Shown one piece after another: positions 9,329 through 18,068 of a stretch of DNA of 64,000 nt (position 1 is its first letter; the number at the start of each line of letters is the position of its first letter). Origin of the DNA: UBA7332 sp051648105 (lineage in GTDB: Bacteria; Bacteroidota; Bacteroidia; Bacteroidales; UBA7332). Below the pieces are notes generated by a model. That model searched no databases, was not told the origin of the DNA, and was given only the letters and a program-made list of their open reading frames with translations. Where the stretch lies: the NCBI GenBank assembly GCA_051648105.1, contig JBOFEN010000096.1, positions 28,827-92,826 of the forward strand, in the 5' to 3' direction. A program made the translations under genes and the position numbers.

Positions 9329-10090
9329 TTACTCACATAATCCCCCAAGTAAATTCTCAGCTTTTACTAAATCTTCAGGGGTATCAATACCAATAGTCTC
9401 ACAATTTGTAATAGCAACTTTTATTTTATAACCATTTTCAATCCACCTCAACTGCTCCAAAGACTCTGCAATTTCTAAAGATGACTGAGGAAGGGAAGTG
9501 ATTTCCCCCAAAATGTTAGAACGGTAAGCATATAAACCTATATGTTTATAATATGTATGGTTTTGACTCCATTCCTTCCAATCAGCACCCCTAAAATAAG
9601 GAACTACAGATCTACTAAAGTATATAGCCTCGCTATCATTATTGATAACGACCTTAGGAGTGTTGGGATTAAAGATAATTTCAAAGTCACACCCCATTTC
9701 AAAAGGTTTTACAAGAGTAGCTAGATGCACCGTTGCTCCCCCTGACTCAAAACAACTCTTAAGAAGTTCAATCTGATGTTGTTGAATAAATGGTTCATCG
9801 CCTTGAATATTAACTATCACATCAAACTCAAGACCCAACTTATTATATGCCTCCCAACATCTATCTGTACCACTCTTATGATCCTGTGATGTCATAACCA
9901 CATTACCACCAAACTCCTTTACATGGTCGTAGATTCTTTTATCATCAGTTGCAACAAGAGTGTAATCTAATACTCCATCAACCTGATCATAAACCCTTTT
10001 TATCATACTAACACCAGCAATCTCTACCAATGGCTTACCTGGAAACCTTGTAGAGGCATATCTAGCTGGTATCACACCTAAAAATGTCAT
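9329..10090 (-). CDS. kdsB: 3-deoxy-manno-octulosonate cytidylyltransferase
   Basis: KdsB activates KDO to CMP-KDO for lipid A core synthesis in the cytoplasm. The 253-residue length is normal. The nucleotide-binding opening IPARYASTRFPGKPL lies at residues 7-21, with ATDDKRI near 49 and NIQGDEPFI near 95, the standard CMP-KDO synthetase motifs. It is the last gene of the apbE-MBL-nfeD-kdsB operon, 21 bases after nfeD. Its presence means the organism makes KDO-containing lipopolysaccharide or lipooligosaccharide. Nothing is missing. Confidence 0.97.
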   Translation of the reverse strand: MTFLGVIPARYASTRFPGKPLVEIAGVSMIKRVYDQVDGVLDYTLVATDDKRIYDHVKEFGGNVVMTSQDHKSGTDRCWEAYNKLGLEFDVIVNIQGDEPFIQQHQIELLKSCFESGGATVHLATLVKPFEMGCDFEIIFNPNTPKVVINNDSEAIYFSRSVVPYFRGADWKEWSQNHTYYKHIGLYAYRSNILGEITSLPQSSLEIAESLEQLRWIENGYKIKVAITNCETIGIDTPEDLVKAENLLGGLCE

Positions 10091-10111
10091 AATAATAATA
10101 TTTAAATCTAT

Positions 10112-11506
10112 TTATTTTTCAGGTTCTTCTACAACATACAATTGAGAACCCTCATACCTAACCACCCTTACAACCCTACCACACTCTATATAGCCATAAA
10201 CCGCAACTGAATCAAAAAGCTCTCCATTAATACGAATCTTACCAGAAGGTCTTAGAGTCGAGACAACATAACCCTGCTTACCAACCATATTTGCTAGTTC
10301 TGGATCAACCCCTATATATCCACTTGAGACCTCCTGAGACTTATCTAGTGCAATTCTCTTGAGAGGCCCATTTACACCTATACGCGAAGCCAATAAAATA
10401 GTAGAAACTCCTCCAACTAAAAGCCCAATAAGAACAGTTAAAAGAGCCCTTGTATAATCCTGATTATCGACTGTGTTAAAATCAAAAATATCATTTGAAA
10501 GAAGCGCTAGAATAAGACCTACAAAAACAAATATAATACCCAAGACTCCCGCAACTCCAAATCCAGGTATCACAAATATCTCCATAAATAGAAGTATAAT
10601 GCCCAAAAAGAACAATACCACCTCCCAGTTAGCAGCTAAACCATCAATATACAATGGAGAGAAATACAATATAGATGAGACAACAGAAACCACCAATGCA
10701 AAACCAATTCCAGGTGTTTGAAGCTCAAAATAAATCCCACCAATAATGAACATAATAAGAACCGCCTGAAACATTGGGTTCATAAGAAAGCCTTTTACTT
10801 TATCGTAAACAGAGGGCTTATAATATACGACCTCATAAGAATTAACCAATAATCTACTCTCTATAACACTATTAATAGACTCCACTTTTGCCTCACAATA
10901 ACCCCATCCTATCGCCTCATCAACAGTCAAAGTTAGTACCCGCGTTGAATCATCATTACCTGGTGCTACAATTGATGCATCAACCATTGCCTCAGCGATT
11001 ATTGGATCCCGTCTCCAAACTAAAGAGTCCACTCCATCAATCTTACGAATAATCTTACCTTTAGACTCAGCTGTTGATCTAATGGTTGACCTCATATAAG
11101 ATTGGTATTTATCTGGCAACACCTTTCCACTATTATCTACCACAGTTGCGGCTCCGATGCTACTACCACTTCGCATATATATACTATCACAAGCAATCGC
11201 TATTAATGCACCAGCAGAAGCTGCATTATTATCTATAAAACAATAGACTGGAATTGAGCTATTGAGTAACTTCGTTCGAATAGAGTCAGCAAACTCTACA
11301 GACCCACCATAAGTATTCATATGAATAAATATAGCATCTGCATTCATTGACTTTGCCTCCTTCACACCATTATCTACATACAACCATGTTGTGCTTCCTA
11401 TTTCCCTTTTTAGCTCAATCGCATAATAGATACCTGATGCACAATTAGCCTCAAATGACAAAGCTGCAAAAACAAATGCAATAATGGCAATAATATTTTT
11501 TTTCAT
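10112..11506 (-). CDS. NfeD family membrane serine protease
   Basis: A 464-residue protein of the NfeD/ClpP-like class. After a signal sequence, residues 25-220 form a ClpP-fold protease: NTYGGSVEFAD, then NNAASAGALIA with the likely catalytic serine, and a downstream lysine-bearing segment (YMRSTIRSTAESKGK). Residues about 230-370 hold several transmembrane helices. The C-terminal 70 residues are the OB-fold NfeD domain (VGKQGYVVSTLRPSGKIRING). Relatives cleave stomatin-type membrane proteins; no stomatin gene is adjacent here. It lies 10 bases after the MBL gene and 21 before kdsB. Family assignment is firm; the substrate is unknown. Confidence 0.9.
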   Translation of the reverse strand: MKKNIIAIIAFVFAALSFEANCASGIYYAIELKREIGSTTWLYVDNGVKEAKSMNADAIFIHMNTYGGSVEFADSIRTKLLNSSIPVYCFIDNNAASAGALIAIACDSIYMRSGSSIGAATVVDNSGKVLPDKYQSYMRSTIRSTAESKGKIIRKIDGVDSLVWRRDPIIAEAMVDASIVAPGNDDSTRVLTLTVDEAIGWGYCEAKVESINSVIESRLLVNSYEVVYYKPSVYDKVKGFLMNPMFQAVLIMFIIGGIYFELQTPGIGFALVVSVVSSILYFSPLYIDGLAANWEVVLFFLGIILLFMEIFVIPGFGVAGVLGIIFVFVGLILALLSNDIFDFNTVDNQDYTRALLTVLIGLLVGGVSTILLASRIGVNGPLKRIALDKSQEVSSGYIGVDPELANMVGKQGYVVSTLRPSGKIRINGELFDSVAVYGYIECGRVVRVVRYEGSQLYVVEEPEK

Positions 11507-11516
11507 AACTCTTGGA

Positions 11517-12275
11517 TTAAACAGTAAATGTCAAACCATCATATGCTACAAAAACACCACTAGGAAGAGTTGGTTCCACTTCAGAATGAAGGCCAAACTG
11601 ATGATTCATATGAATTAAAAAACTCTTCATTGGAGCAATACGCTCAATAAACCCTAGAGCTTGCGATACCGAAATATGAGAAATATGTTCTCTATGCCTT
11701 AAGGCTTCAATTATTAACACTTCCACTCCCTCAAGCTTAGTCAATTCACAATCAGTTATCTCTGTAAAATCAGTTAGATATGCTAGCTTTCCTATCCTAA
11801 ACCCAACAACGGGCAATCTATGATGATACATCCGTATAGGCATTATTTCAATGCCTTCAATCTCGAAGGGTTGTGAAATGTCTATGGATTCAAATACAAT
11901 ATTTGAAGCATACCCTTTCACGGCAATTGAGAATACGTAATAAAGTCTCTTTCTCAATTCATCCTGTACATAAGGCTCACACCATATAGGCATAGCTCTT
12001 TTGCCAGTTATTGGCCTCAACTCCTCTAGGCCACCAATATGATCAAAATGATTATGAGTTAACAGAACAGCATCAATATTTGTCAAACCCACAGTGAGAC
12101 ACTGCTGTCTAAAGTCAGGTCCACAATCTATGACAATATTCTTATTATCCCACTCAAGCAATAATGAACACCTTGTACGCTTATCTCTTGAGTCATTAGA
12201 AAGGCACACCTCACATTGACAACCTATCTCTGGTACTCCAGAAGAGGTTCCTGTTCCAAGAAAAGTAACTTTCAT
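11517..12275 (-). CDS. MBL-fold metal-dependent hydrolase (PhnP-like)
   Basis: A 252-residue cytoplasmic metallo-beta-lactamase-fold hydrolase. The metal motif THNHFDHIGG lies near residue 74, DCGPDF near 51, and later ligands in LTDFTE and HMNHQFG. An N-terminal four-cysteine patch (CQCEVC, plus another Cys) resembles the structural zinc site of PhnP-like cyclic phosphodiesterases, so phosphodiester hydrolysis is plausible; no phosphonate genes are nearby. It sits between apbE (13 bases upstream) and nfeD (10 bases downstream) in one operon. The exact substrate cannot be read from the sequence. Confidence 0.88.
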   Translation of the reverse strand: MKVTFLGTGTSSGVPEIGCQCEVCLSNDSRDKRTRCSLLLEWDNKNIVIDCGPDFRQQCLTVGLTNIDAVLLTHNHFDHIGGLEELRPITGKRAMPIWCEPYVQDELRKRLYYVFSIAVKGYASNIVFESIDISQPFEIEGIEIMPIRMYHHRLPVVGFRIGKLAYLTDFTEITDCELTKLEGVEVLIIEALRHREHISHISVSQALGFIERIAPMKSFLIHMNHQFGLHSEVEPTLPSGVFVAYDGLTFTV

Positions 12276-12288
12276 TTTTATACTCCTC

Positions 12289-13326
12289 CTAATCTTTTAT
12301 ATATCTTCTCAAGCCACGACTTGCTATAGTTTTGTAATGTCCACCTTCATCGTTATAAATAAAAAAAGCTTCTAACATAGGATCTCTTTCAACAATATCC
12401 AAAGATTTATCTAGACCCATAACCATAAACGCTGTTGCATATGCATCTGCAATCATACAATCAGAAGCTATCACAGTTGCGCTCAAAAGTTCATGTTGAA
12501 TTGGATATCCATTACGAGGATCTATTGTATGAGCGAACTTCTTCCCATCCTTAATATAAAAATTTCTATAGTTACCTGAGGTAGCCATAGCAACATTAGT
12601 CAGCTCAAGAACCTCTTCTAAATCACCGCCAACAGACAGAGAGTCATCTTGAGGTTTACTTATACCGACTCTCCAGGAACTACCCTTTGAATTGACCCCA
12701 GAAACAACTAACTCCCCACCAATCTCAACCATGAAATTATCTATGCCCTTCTCGCGCAAATAGTCAGCAATAACATCACAAGCATAGCCTTTAGCTATTG
12801 CGGATGCATCTAGCATTACCCTCTTATCTGATTTACTAACTAATCCATTGGATATATCAATAAGGTTAGACCCAACAAAAGTCAATACACTATCAACTCT
12901 GTCCGTAGTAACATCAGACCTACTCTTAAATCCAAACCCCCACAAATTAACTAATGGTGCAACAGTAATATCAAAGGCACCTTCTGTTATGCGACTTATT
13001 TCCTTACTTTTCTTAAATAGAGTAACAAACCATCTATCAAGAATAACTGAACTATCATTGTTATTCACCCTACTAATAACAGAGTTTGGATTAAACATAG
13101 ACAATGAATTATCAAAACGGTTCAACTCAAACTCTATTGAATCCTTTAAATCTATTGGATGCTCATATACAATATGATACAAAGTACCGAATATCTTACC
13201 CTCATTTCTCTGGCAAGGTGAATTATCATCTTGATTATTATTATAAACATACATAGATAGTATTGTTATAGCTATTACGCTCAACAATATTAACACTTTC
13301 CTAAAACGATATATAAAACTAGCCAT
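12289..13326 (-). CDS. apbE: FAD:protein FMN transferase (ApbE)
   Basis: ApbE attaches FMN covalently to a threonine in target proteins, such as NQR or RNF subunits and flavin-dependent reductases. The 345-residue length is typical. An N-terminal membrane anchor lies at residues 10-28. The family signatures follow: DASAIAKGYACDVIADYL near 173, GGELVVSG near 201, the HTIDPRNGYP motif near 260, and DAYATAFMVMG near 290, which holds the Mg-binding and catalytic residues. It opens the operon with the MBL hydrolase, nfeD and kdsB and is divergent from the potassium channel gene. No flavinylation target is present in the window. Confidence 0.94.
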   Translation of the reverse strand: MASFIYRFRKVLILLSVIAITILSMYVYNNNQDDNSPCQRNEGKIFGTLYHIVYEHPIDLKDSIEFELNRFDNSLSMFNPNSVISRVNNNDSSVILDRWFVTLFKKSKEISRITEGAFDITVAPLVNLWGFGFKSRSDVTTDRVDSVLTFVGSNLIDISNGLVSKSDKRVMLDASAIAKGYACDVIADYLREKGIDNFMVEIGGELVVSGVNSKGSSWRVGISKPQDDSLSVGGDLEEVLELTNVAMATSGNYRNFYIKDGKKFAHTIDPRNGYPIQHELLSATVIASDCMIADAYATAFMVMGLDKSLDIVERDPMLEAFFIYNDEGGHYKTIASRGLRRYIKD

Positions 13327-13338
13327 ACTAGATCATTT

Positions 13339-13372
13339 TTTGAGTCAAATTCATAAAAAAGGAGTTACTTTG
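13339..13372 (+). promoter_or_regulatory. Promoter of the potassium channel gene
   Basis: TTTG at 13339-13342 and TTACTTTG at 13365-13372 are separated by 22 bases. The -7 box deviates from TAnnTTTG at one base. The start codon is 31 bases downstream. Confidence 0.5.
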
Positions 13373-13403
13373 CAAATATAACTACATTTCATCACCTATA
13401 ACT

Positions 13404-14222
13404 ATGAACACCTATCAACTTTCAAAGTTCGAGTCAAAATCAAGCTCTATACTAAAATCAAGAATCTACAGGATCTCTCTAAAAATAGTCGTATTTTCAT
13501 CTGTTGCCTTGATGCTTCTTAGCACATTCAGAGTATTATCCCATCTTAATGTTTACTTATACACATTTTCCTTTTTAGCTGGGTTAGTATTCACAGTCGA
13601 CTACACCCTTAGAATTGTTACGGCACCTAGTGAACGTAAAATCATGAATGCGAAGAAGGCAAGATTAAAATACCTATTTTCCTTCTATGGGATTGTCGAT
13701 TTTGCGGCAATACTACCATTTCTAGCCCCTATCTTTACTACAGGAACAATGACACTAGACTTAATTGAACTAGGCCGACTTCTATTAATCTTCAAGATAG
13801 CTAGATACTCTAACTCCTTCAAAATGGTTATTGATGTATTTAACGACGTAAAATGGGAACTACTATTCTCTATCTTCATTATGTCTTGTGTAATTTTTAT
13901 TTGCGCAGTGTTAATGTATTATGTAGAGAGAGATGCACAACCAGATAACTTCAGAAACATCGGCGACGGTCTTTGGTGGGCTATTATTACATACACAACC
14001 GTAGGATATGGAGACATATACCCTATTACCATACTCGGAAGAGCTCTAAGTGCATTTACTGCATTAATAGGAATAGCAATGGTAGCATTCCCAACTGGTA
14101 TTATCTCTAGCGCATTTATGCGAAGAATGAATGAGATCAAGAAGAGTAAGACAAATGAGACTCTAGACGATATAAAAGAATATACATATTGTCCTCATTG
14201 TGGCGAAAAACTAAAAGAATAA
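13404..14222 (+). CDS. Voltage-gated-type potassium channel
   Basis: A 272-residue inner-membrane ion channel of the six-helix Kv type. Hydrophobic helices S1-S4 occupy roughly residues 25-140. S4 has few positive charges (GRLLLIFKIARYS), so voltage sensing may be weak. The pore loop near residues 190-205 contains the potassium selectivity filter TTVGYGDIYP, followed by S6. The C-terminus has a cytoplasmic helix and then CPHCGEKLKE, a single CxxC knuckle that looks like half a zinc ribbon and could join between subunits of the tetramer. The gene stands alone with its own promoter and terminator. Potassium selectivity follows from the GYG filter; the role of the tail is inference. Confidence 0.92.
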   Translation: MNTYQLSKFESKSSSILKSRIYRISLKIVVFSSVALMLLSTFRVLSHLNVYLYTFSFLAGLVFTVDYTLRIVTAPSERKIMNAKKARLKYLFSFYGIVDFAAILPFLAPIFTTGTMTLDLIELGRLLLIFKIARYSNSFKMVIDVFNDVKWELLFSIFIMSCVIFICAVLMYYVERDAQPDNFRNIGDGLWWAIITYTTVGYGDIYPITILGRALSAFTALIGIAMVAFPTGIISSAFMRRMNEIKKSKTNETLDDIKEYTYCPHCGEKLKE

Positions 14223-14230
14223 CAATCTGC

Positions 14231-14272
14231 AACGATTCCATTATGATTATTTCATAATGGAATCGTTTTTTA
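14231..14272 (+). terminator. Terminator of the potassium channel gene
   Basis: Arms of 16 bases (14231-14246 and 14252-14267) pair perfectly around a 5-base loop and end in a run of six T. Confidence 0.9.
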
Positions 14273-14346
14273 TATAACAAGAGAGACCTTTTTACCTACA
14301 ACAATTGTTATAAATCCAAAGAGTTAACCCTTAAAAAATCACAGCC

Positions 14347-15159
14347 ATGCCAAAAGCAATAGAAAGATACACTCGTCGTGTAAAAAAACAATTTGGATGC
14401 CAAGCCTCATGGCCACCATCAACACTTCTACACCTTGGAGACTATGGTTACCTAAGGGACGGAACACTATGTATTATTGGAAACCTAAAAGAACTAGGTG
14501 TAACAATAGAAGAATCTAAAGCAAAACCATTTAGATGTAGATATATCAGAAAGGAGGAACTAGATGCGACTCTTAAAAGCAAAAATAAAGACCAACTCAT
14601 AGGCTCCTTAATAAGAAAGGAGGAGAGTGGAGTACATCTAATATTCAAGAAGCCTGGAACTCACATATTCTCAATAAACAACGGGAAGGAGATACAGATA
14701 AATAACTCTCATATCATTGAGAACCAACTAATAGAACTAGCAAATAAAGACATTTGGCGCAATGACTACCTATATGTTTCTGATATAATTCTCACAAATG
14801 ATCTATTAGTAATAGTGTCTTACTCCGACGAACTTGAGCTAGATCTTAAAACAGAGTCCATTGCAGATATAACCGAATTTGATGATATTGAGGCCCTAGA
14901 TACAAAACTAACTATACTCTCTACAGATATACAAGGGTTCAATATTACAAATGACACTATATCAACCCCACTATTTCAATTAACTAGACTAAGCCATCAC
15001 GAAGTAGAGCCTTTATATATGCAGACAATAATGGACCTTCAAGGATATACAGCTCCAGAATTTGCATTCTCACCACCTGTATTGCTACCAAACCATCTTC
15101 AGAGAGTGGCATGGGATGCTATTGATATAACACACATAGAATTTAAGCAGGAAATATAG
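14347..15159 (+). CDS. Uncharacterised 270-residue cytoplasmic protein
   Basis: I do not recognise this family. The protein has no signal peptide and no membrane helix. It opens with AIERYTRRVKKQFGCQASWPP, a basic stretch followed by LGDYGYLRDGTL, which reads like a small beta-barrel start. The rest is a mix of short strands and acidic stretches (SDELELDLKTESIADITEFDD). The coding character is good: 270 codons without a stop and a plausible start six bases after a TAA-free A-rich leader. The gene stands alone between the potassium channel terminator and the tRNA promoter, so context gives no functional hint. No catalytic motif is visible. It could be a sensor or immunity-type protein, but there is no evidence for any specific role. 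Confidence 0.75.
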   Translation: MPKAIERYTRRVKKQFGCQASWPPSTLLHLGDYGYLRDGTLCIIGNLKELGVTIEESKAKPFRCRYIRKEELDATLKSKNKDQLIGSLIRKEESGVHLIFKKPGTHIFSINNGKEIQINNSHIIENQLIELANKDIWRNDYLYVSDIILTNDLLVIVSYSDELELDLKTESIADITEFDDIEALDTKLTILSTDIQGFNITNDTISTPLFQLTRLSHHEVEPLYMQTIMDLQGYTAPEFAFSPPVLLPNHLQRVAWDAIDITHIEFKQEI

Positions 15160-15220
15160 GATGAATTAGAGTAATAATATGTCACCTCCAATATATAAAT
15201 CTCAAATAAGCTACTATCAA

Positions 15221-15251
15221 TTTGCATATACGAAATATTTTTGTACCTTTG
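15221..15251 (+). promoter_or_regulatory. Promoter of the tRNA-fMet/tRNA-Cys operon
   Basis: TTTG at 15221-15224 and TACCTTTG at 15244-15251 are separated by 19 bases, a perfect match to the Bacteroides -33/-7 consensus. The tRNA begins 12 bases after the -7 box. Confidence 0.9.
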
Positions 15252-15263
15252 CACTACAAACAT

Positions 15264-15335
<72 letters not shown>

Positions 15336-15359
15336 CTAAGTTGATTTTCAACACTATTA

Positions 15360-15430
15360 GGTTCCTTGGCCGAGTGGCTAGGCACCGGTCTGCAAAACCG
15401 TTTACGGCAGTTCGAATCTGCCAGGAACCT
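15360..15430 (+). tRNA. tRNA-Cys (anticodon GCA)
   Basis: A 71-base cloverleaf with the 7-bp acceptor stem GGTTCCT/AGGAACC, anticodon GCA in the loop CTGCAAA, and the U discriminator expected for tRNA-Cys. It begins 24 bases after tRNA-fMet and is followed directly by a strong terminator. CCA is not encoded. Confidence 0.96.
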
Positions 15431-15431
15431 C

Positions 15432-15468
15432 AAAGCACCAACTCATTCATTTGAGTTGGTGCTTTTTT
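15432..15468 (+). terminator. Terminator of the tRNA operon
   Basis: A 14-bp stem (15432-15445 with 15452-15465) with a 6-base loop, ending in a T tract, directly after tRNA-Cys. Confidence 0.93.
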
Positions 15469-15959
15469 ATTTGTTATAGCCCAATAAGTAATTTGAGATA
15501 AGGCCCCAATATTAATCAAGACCAAAACTAATGTGGGAGATAATATGATTTACCCAACAAGCTAACTACATCTCAGTATCCCGACATACAATTACGAGTT
15601 AATACAGATCCCCTATTAAACAAATCACTATAAATAAAACCACAAAATCCTCTCACAGAGTCTCAGTTTTGGCTTTCTCTATCACCACCTAAATATTTAC
15701 CTTAAATCTTAACACAAACCCACTACCCAACTACACCCTTCAATACAAAACCCAATTATTACAAGAGACAAAAGTAAAGAACAACAAATCCAACTGTTAA
15801 CGCCGAAAGAAACAGAACAAAAAAACATATTTTCTTCTCACAGAGCTTGATATATAACACTACTGTTCAGAATTTACAAAAACAAACCACTAACCTATTA
15901 CTAGTAATATATATAAGAGGATCAGTAATTAGTATAAATACAAATACGCATACAACAGC
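15469..15959. other. Gene-free AT-rich spacer before the alcohol dehydrogenase
   Basis: About 490 bases with no open frame worth reporting. The plus strand is rich in A and C and very poor in G between about 15640 and 15780. I see no repeat, hairpin or RNA that I recognise. The segment ends at the -7 box of the alcohol dehydrogenase. Confidence 0.5.
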
Positions 15960-15967
15960 TATCTTTG
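15960..15967 (+). promoter_or_regulatory. -7 element for the alcohol dehydrogenase gene
   Basis: TATCTTTG, an exact TAnnTTTG box, 90 bases before the start codon. No clear TTTG lies 19-22 bases upstream, so an activator may be needed. Confidence 0.55.
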
Positions 15968-16057
15968 CAATGAAACAAATTACATCATAATTAGATTAGA
16001 CAAACATAGAATAATCAGATTATTAATTATATTTGAAAACATCAATAAATAAACACA

Positions 16058-17209
16058 ATGAACAACTTCGAATTCTTCAATCCAACGCAAATCATCTTTG
16101 GCAAAGGGAGCATAAAAGAGGTATCTCGAATTGCAAAAGATAAGAAAATCATGATCACATTTGGCGGTGGTAGCGTCAAAAAAAATGGAGTATATGATCA
16201 AGTAACAAACGCACTATCTTCACACAACTGTATTGAATTTTGGGGCATAGAACCCAATCCTAAATACGAGACTCTAATAAAGGCCATTGAGCTTGGAAAG
16301 AGAGAAAAGGTAGACTTCTTATTAGCAGTAGGAGGCGGATCTGTACTTGATGGAACAAAATTTATCGCATCTGCTATCTCCTATGACGGTGAGCCTTGGG
16401 ATCTAATAATGGACAATAGAAAAGCCAAGAACAGTATTCCAATAGCCTCAGTAATGACACTCCCTGCAACAGGATCAGAGATGAATTCGGGAGCAGTAAT
16501 TTCTCGACTATCAACAGATGAGAAATTCCCATTTTTCTGCCAAGAGAACTTCCCTAAATTCTCAATCTTGGATCCAGAGACAACATACACACTTCCAAAA
16601 TTCCAGGTAGCTTGTGGTGTAATCGACACATTCGTACACACAGTGGAACAATATATAACACACACTGACGAATCTCCACTTATGGACAGATGGGCTGAGG
16701 GAATCTTATTGACATTAAAAGACCTTGCCCCAAAACTCACAACAGAGGAGACTCCATTGTATGAAACAAGATCAAATTTCATGCTTTCTGCAACCATGGC
16801 TCTTAATGGATTCATAGCGATGGGGGTATCTCAAGATTGGGCCACCCATATGATTGGCCACGAACTAACTGCACTAAGTGGACTAACTCACGCTGTAACT
16901 CTAGCGATAATATACCCTAGCCTACTTCGCACTATGAAGCAAGAAAAGTTAGACAAACTAGTTCAATACGCAGATAGGGTTTGGGGAATTAATAGTGGAA
17001 CTAAAGAAGAGATAGCTGATGCAGCAATTAATGCAACAGAAAAGCTATTCAACAGTCTAGGAATTAAAACCACCCTATCAGAGAATGGGGTAACCAAGTC
17101 AACTGTTGATGAAATAGTAAATAGATGCAAAGAGAGAAATTATCTTTTGGGCGAAAACCGCTCAATCAACTCTGAAAAAGTAAGAGAAATACTTGATTTA
17201 GCATTCTAA
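16058..17209 (+). CDS. Iron-containing alcohol dehydrogenase (butanol dehydrogenase type)
   Basis: A 383-residue cytoplasmic NAD(P)H-dependent dehydrogenase of the group III iron type, similar to YqhD/BdhA. It opens with the family start FFNPTQIIFGKGSI. The cofactor-binding GGGSVLDGTKFIA lies near residue 92. The metal ligands sit in the D..H..H..H pattern around GVIDTFVHTVEQY (near 195), DWATHMIGHEL and LTHAVTLAI (near 265-285). Such enzymes reduce aldehydes to alcohols and often detoxify reactive aldehydes or regenerate cofactor. The gene is monocistronic, with its own -7 box and terminator. The physiological substrate cannot be told from sequence. The Crp-type regulator immediately downstream could control it, which is only a guess from position. 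Confidence 0.93.
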   Translation: MNNFEFFNPTQIIFGKGSIKEVSRIAKDKKIMITFGGGSVKKNGVYDQVTNALSSHNCIEFWGIEPNPKYETLIKAIELGKREKVDFLLAVGGGSVLDGTKFIASAISYDGEPWDLIMDNRKAKNSIPIASVMTLPATGSEMNSGAVISRLSTDEKFPFFCQENFPKFSILDPETTYTLPKFQVACGVIDTFVHTVEQYITHTDESPLMDRWAEGILLTLKDLAPKLTTEETPLYETRSNFMLSATMALNGFIAMGVSQDWATHMIGHELTALSGLTHAVTLAIIYPSLLRTMKQEKLDKLVQYADRVWGINSGTKEEIADAAINATEKLFNSLGIKTTLSENGVTKSTVDEIVNRCKERNYLLGENRSINSEKVREILDLAF

Positions 17210-17224
17210 AAATAAACAGCAAAT

Positions 17225-17268
17225 GGCCTCTGAATATCAGAACAAAGATATCCAGAGGCCTTTATTTT
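17225..17268 (+). terminator. Terminator of the alcohol dehydrogenase gene
   Basis: A 14-bp stem (17225-17238 with 17247-17260, one G-T pair) around an 8-base loop, followed by a T-rich tail. Confidence 0.88.
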
Positions 17269-17282
17269 ATGCATATTATTAC

Positions 17283-17290
17283 TATATTTG
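17283..17290 (+). promoter_or_regulatory. -7 element for the Crp-type regulator
   Basis: TATATTTG, an exact TAnnTTTG match, 17 bases before the ATG at 17308. It lies inside a longer in-frame extension that would start at 17269, which argues for the shorter start. Confidence 0.6.
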
Positions 17291-17307
17291 CGAAAATCAG
17301 GCACATT

Positions 17308-18006
17308 ATGTATAAAACGACACAATATAACAAAGAACACACTTCATTAAGTATTGAATCAAATTGCTTCATCTCCCTTCCACAAAACATACAGGATGAG
17401 ATGAGAAATCACAAACAAAAAATACAATTCAAAAAGGGTGAAATCCTACTAAAACAGGGCACATTTGCATCTTCTATAATGATAGTATTTGAAGGATTAA
17501 TAAAAGAATATATCGAAGGCCCAAACAATAAATGCACAAACTTAAGAATACTTTCACAGGGAGACATTTTAGCCCTTTCTGGAATATTCAATAACCGAAT
17601 CAATAACTATTCAGCAATGGCTCAAACAGACACTACAGTTTGTGTTATTGAAAGAGAATACATGATTAAACTAATAGAAGAGAATCCAAAATTTGGACTT
17701 CAACTAGTCAAGAGATATAGTCAAATAGAAAACAACTTCTTCGCTCTTCTACACAATCAACTTTACAAACAGATGAATGGCAAAGTAGCGGATACAATTT
17801 TGTATTTAACGTCTGGGATGTTTGATACTGAGCTGCTTTTTTCAAACTTCTCAAGAAAAGATCTTGCGGAATTTGCTTCAATAACCCCAGAAAACGCAAT
17901 TAGAGTATTAAAGAAGTTAGAATCAGAAGGGACAATAAAGCTAAACGACAAAAGCATTGAGGTAATAAATAGAGAAGCATTAATAAGATTGAGTGAGATA
18001 GGATAA
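17308..18006 (+). CDS. Crp/Fnr family transcriptional regulator
   Basis: A cytoplasmic DNA-binding regulator of 232 residues from the ATG at 17308. An in-frame ATG at 17269 is less likely because the -7 promoter box lies downstream of it. Residues about 20-130 form the cyclic-nucleotide-binding beta-roll (FKKGEILLKQGTFASSIMIVFEGLIKEY, with the loop LRILSQGDILALSGIF). It lacks the RxAT phosphate-binding motif of cAMP-binding Crp (the loop reads NYSAMAQTD), so the ligand may differ. A dimerisation helix follows, then a winged helix (FSRKDLAEFASITPENAIRVLKKLESEG). There is no Fnr-type cysteine cluster. It lies just downstream of the alcohol dehydrogenase, separated by a terminator. Confidence 0.92.
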   Translation: MYKTTQYNKEHTSLSIESNCFISLPQNIQDEMRNHKQKIQFKKGEILLKQGTFASSIMIVFEGLIKEYIEGPNNKCTNLRILSQGDILALSGIFNNRINNYSAMAQTDTTVCVIEREYMIKLIEENPKFGLQLVKRYSQIENNFFALLHNQLYKQMNGKVADTILYLTSGMFDTELLFSNFSRKDLAEFASITPENAIRVLKKLESEGTIKLNDKSIEVINREALIRLSEIG

Positions 18007-18046
18007 AAAAATAGCATTCACCTTCAGCAAAGAAGGCGAATGCTAT
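18005..18046 (-). terminator. Terminator of the small lipoprotein gene
   Basis: Arms 18011-18025 and 18032-18046 pair with a single mismatch around a 6-base loop, followed on the minus strand by six T. It may also stop the converging regulator transcript. Confidence 0.85.
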
Positions 18047-18068
18047 ATACAAAACAACAAACCAATCA

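Noticed and set aside
15469..15959. A structured non-coding RNA in the long spacer
   Set aside because: No stable stem with a T tract or promoter pair was found; only a strand-biased base composition is visible.
16381..16815. A 144-codon open frame on the minus strand
   Set aside because: It is fully antisense to the alcohol dehydrogenase gene and has no start context or recognisable domain.
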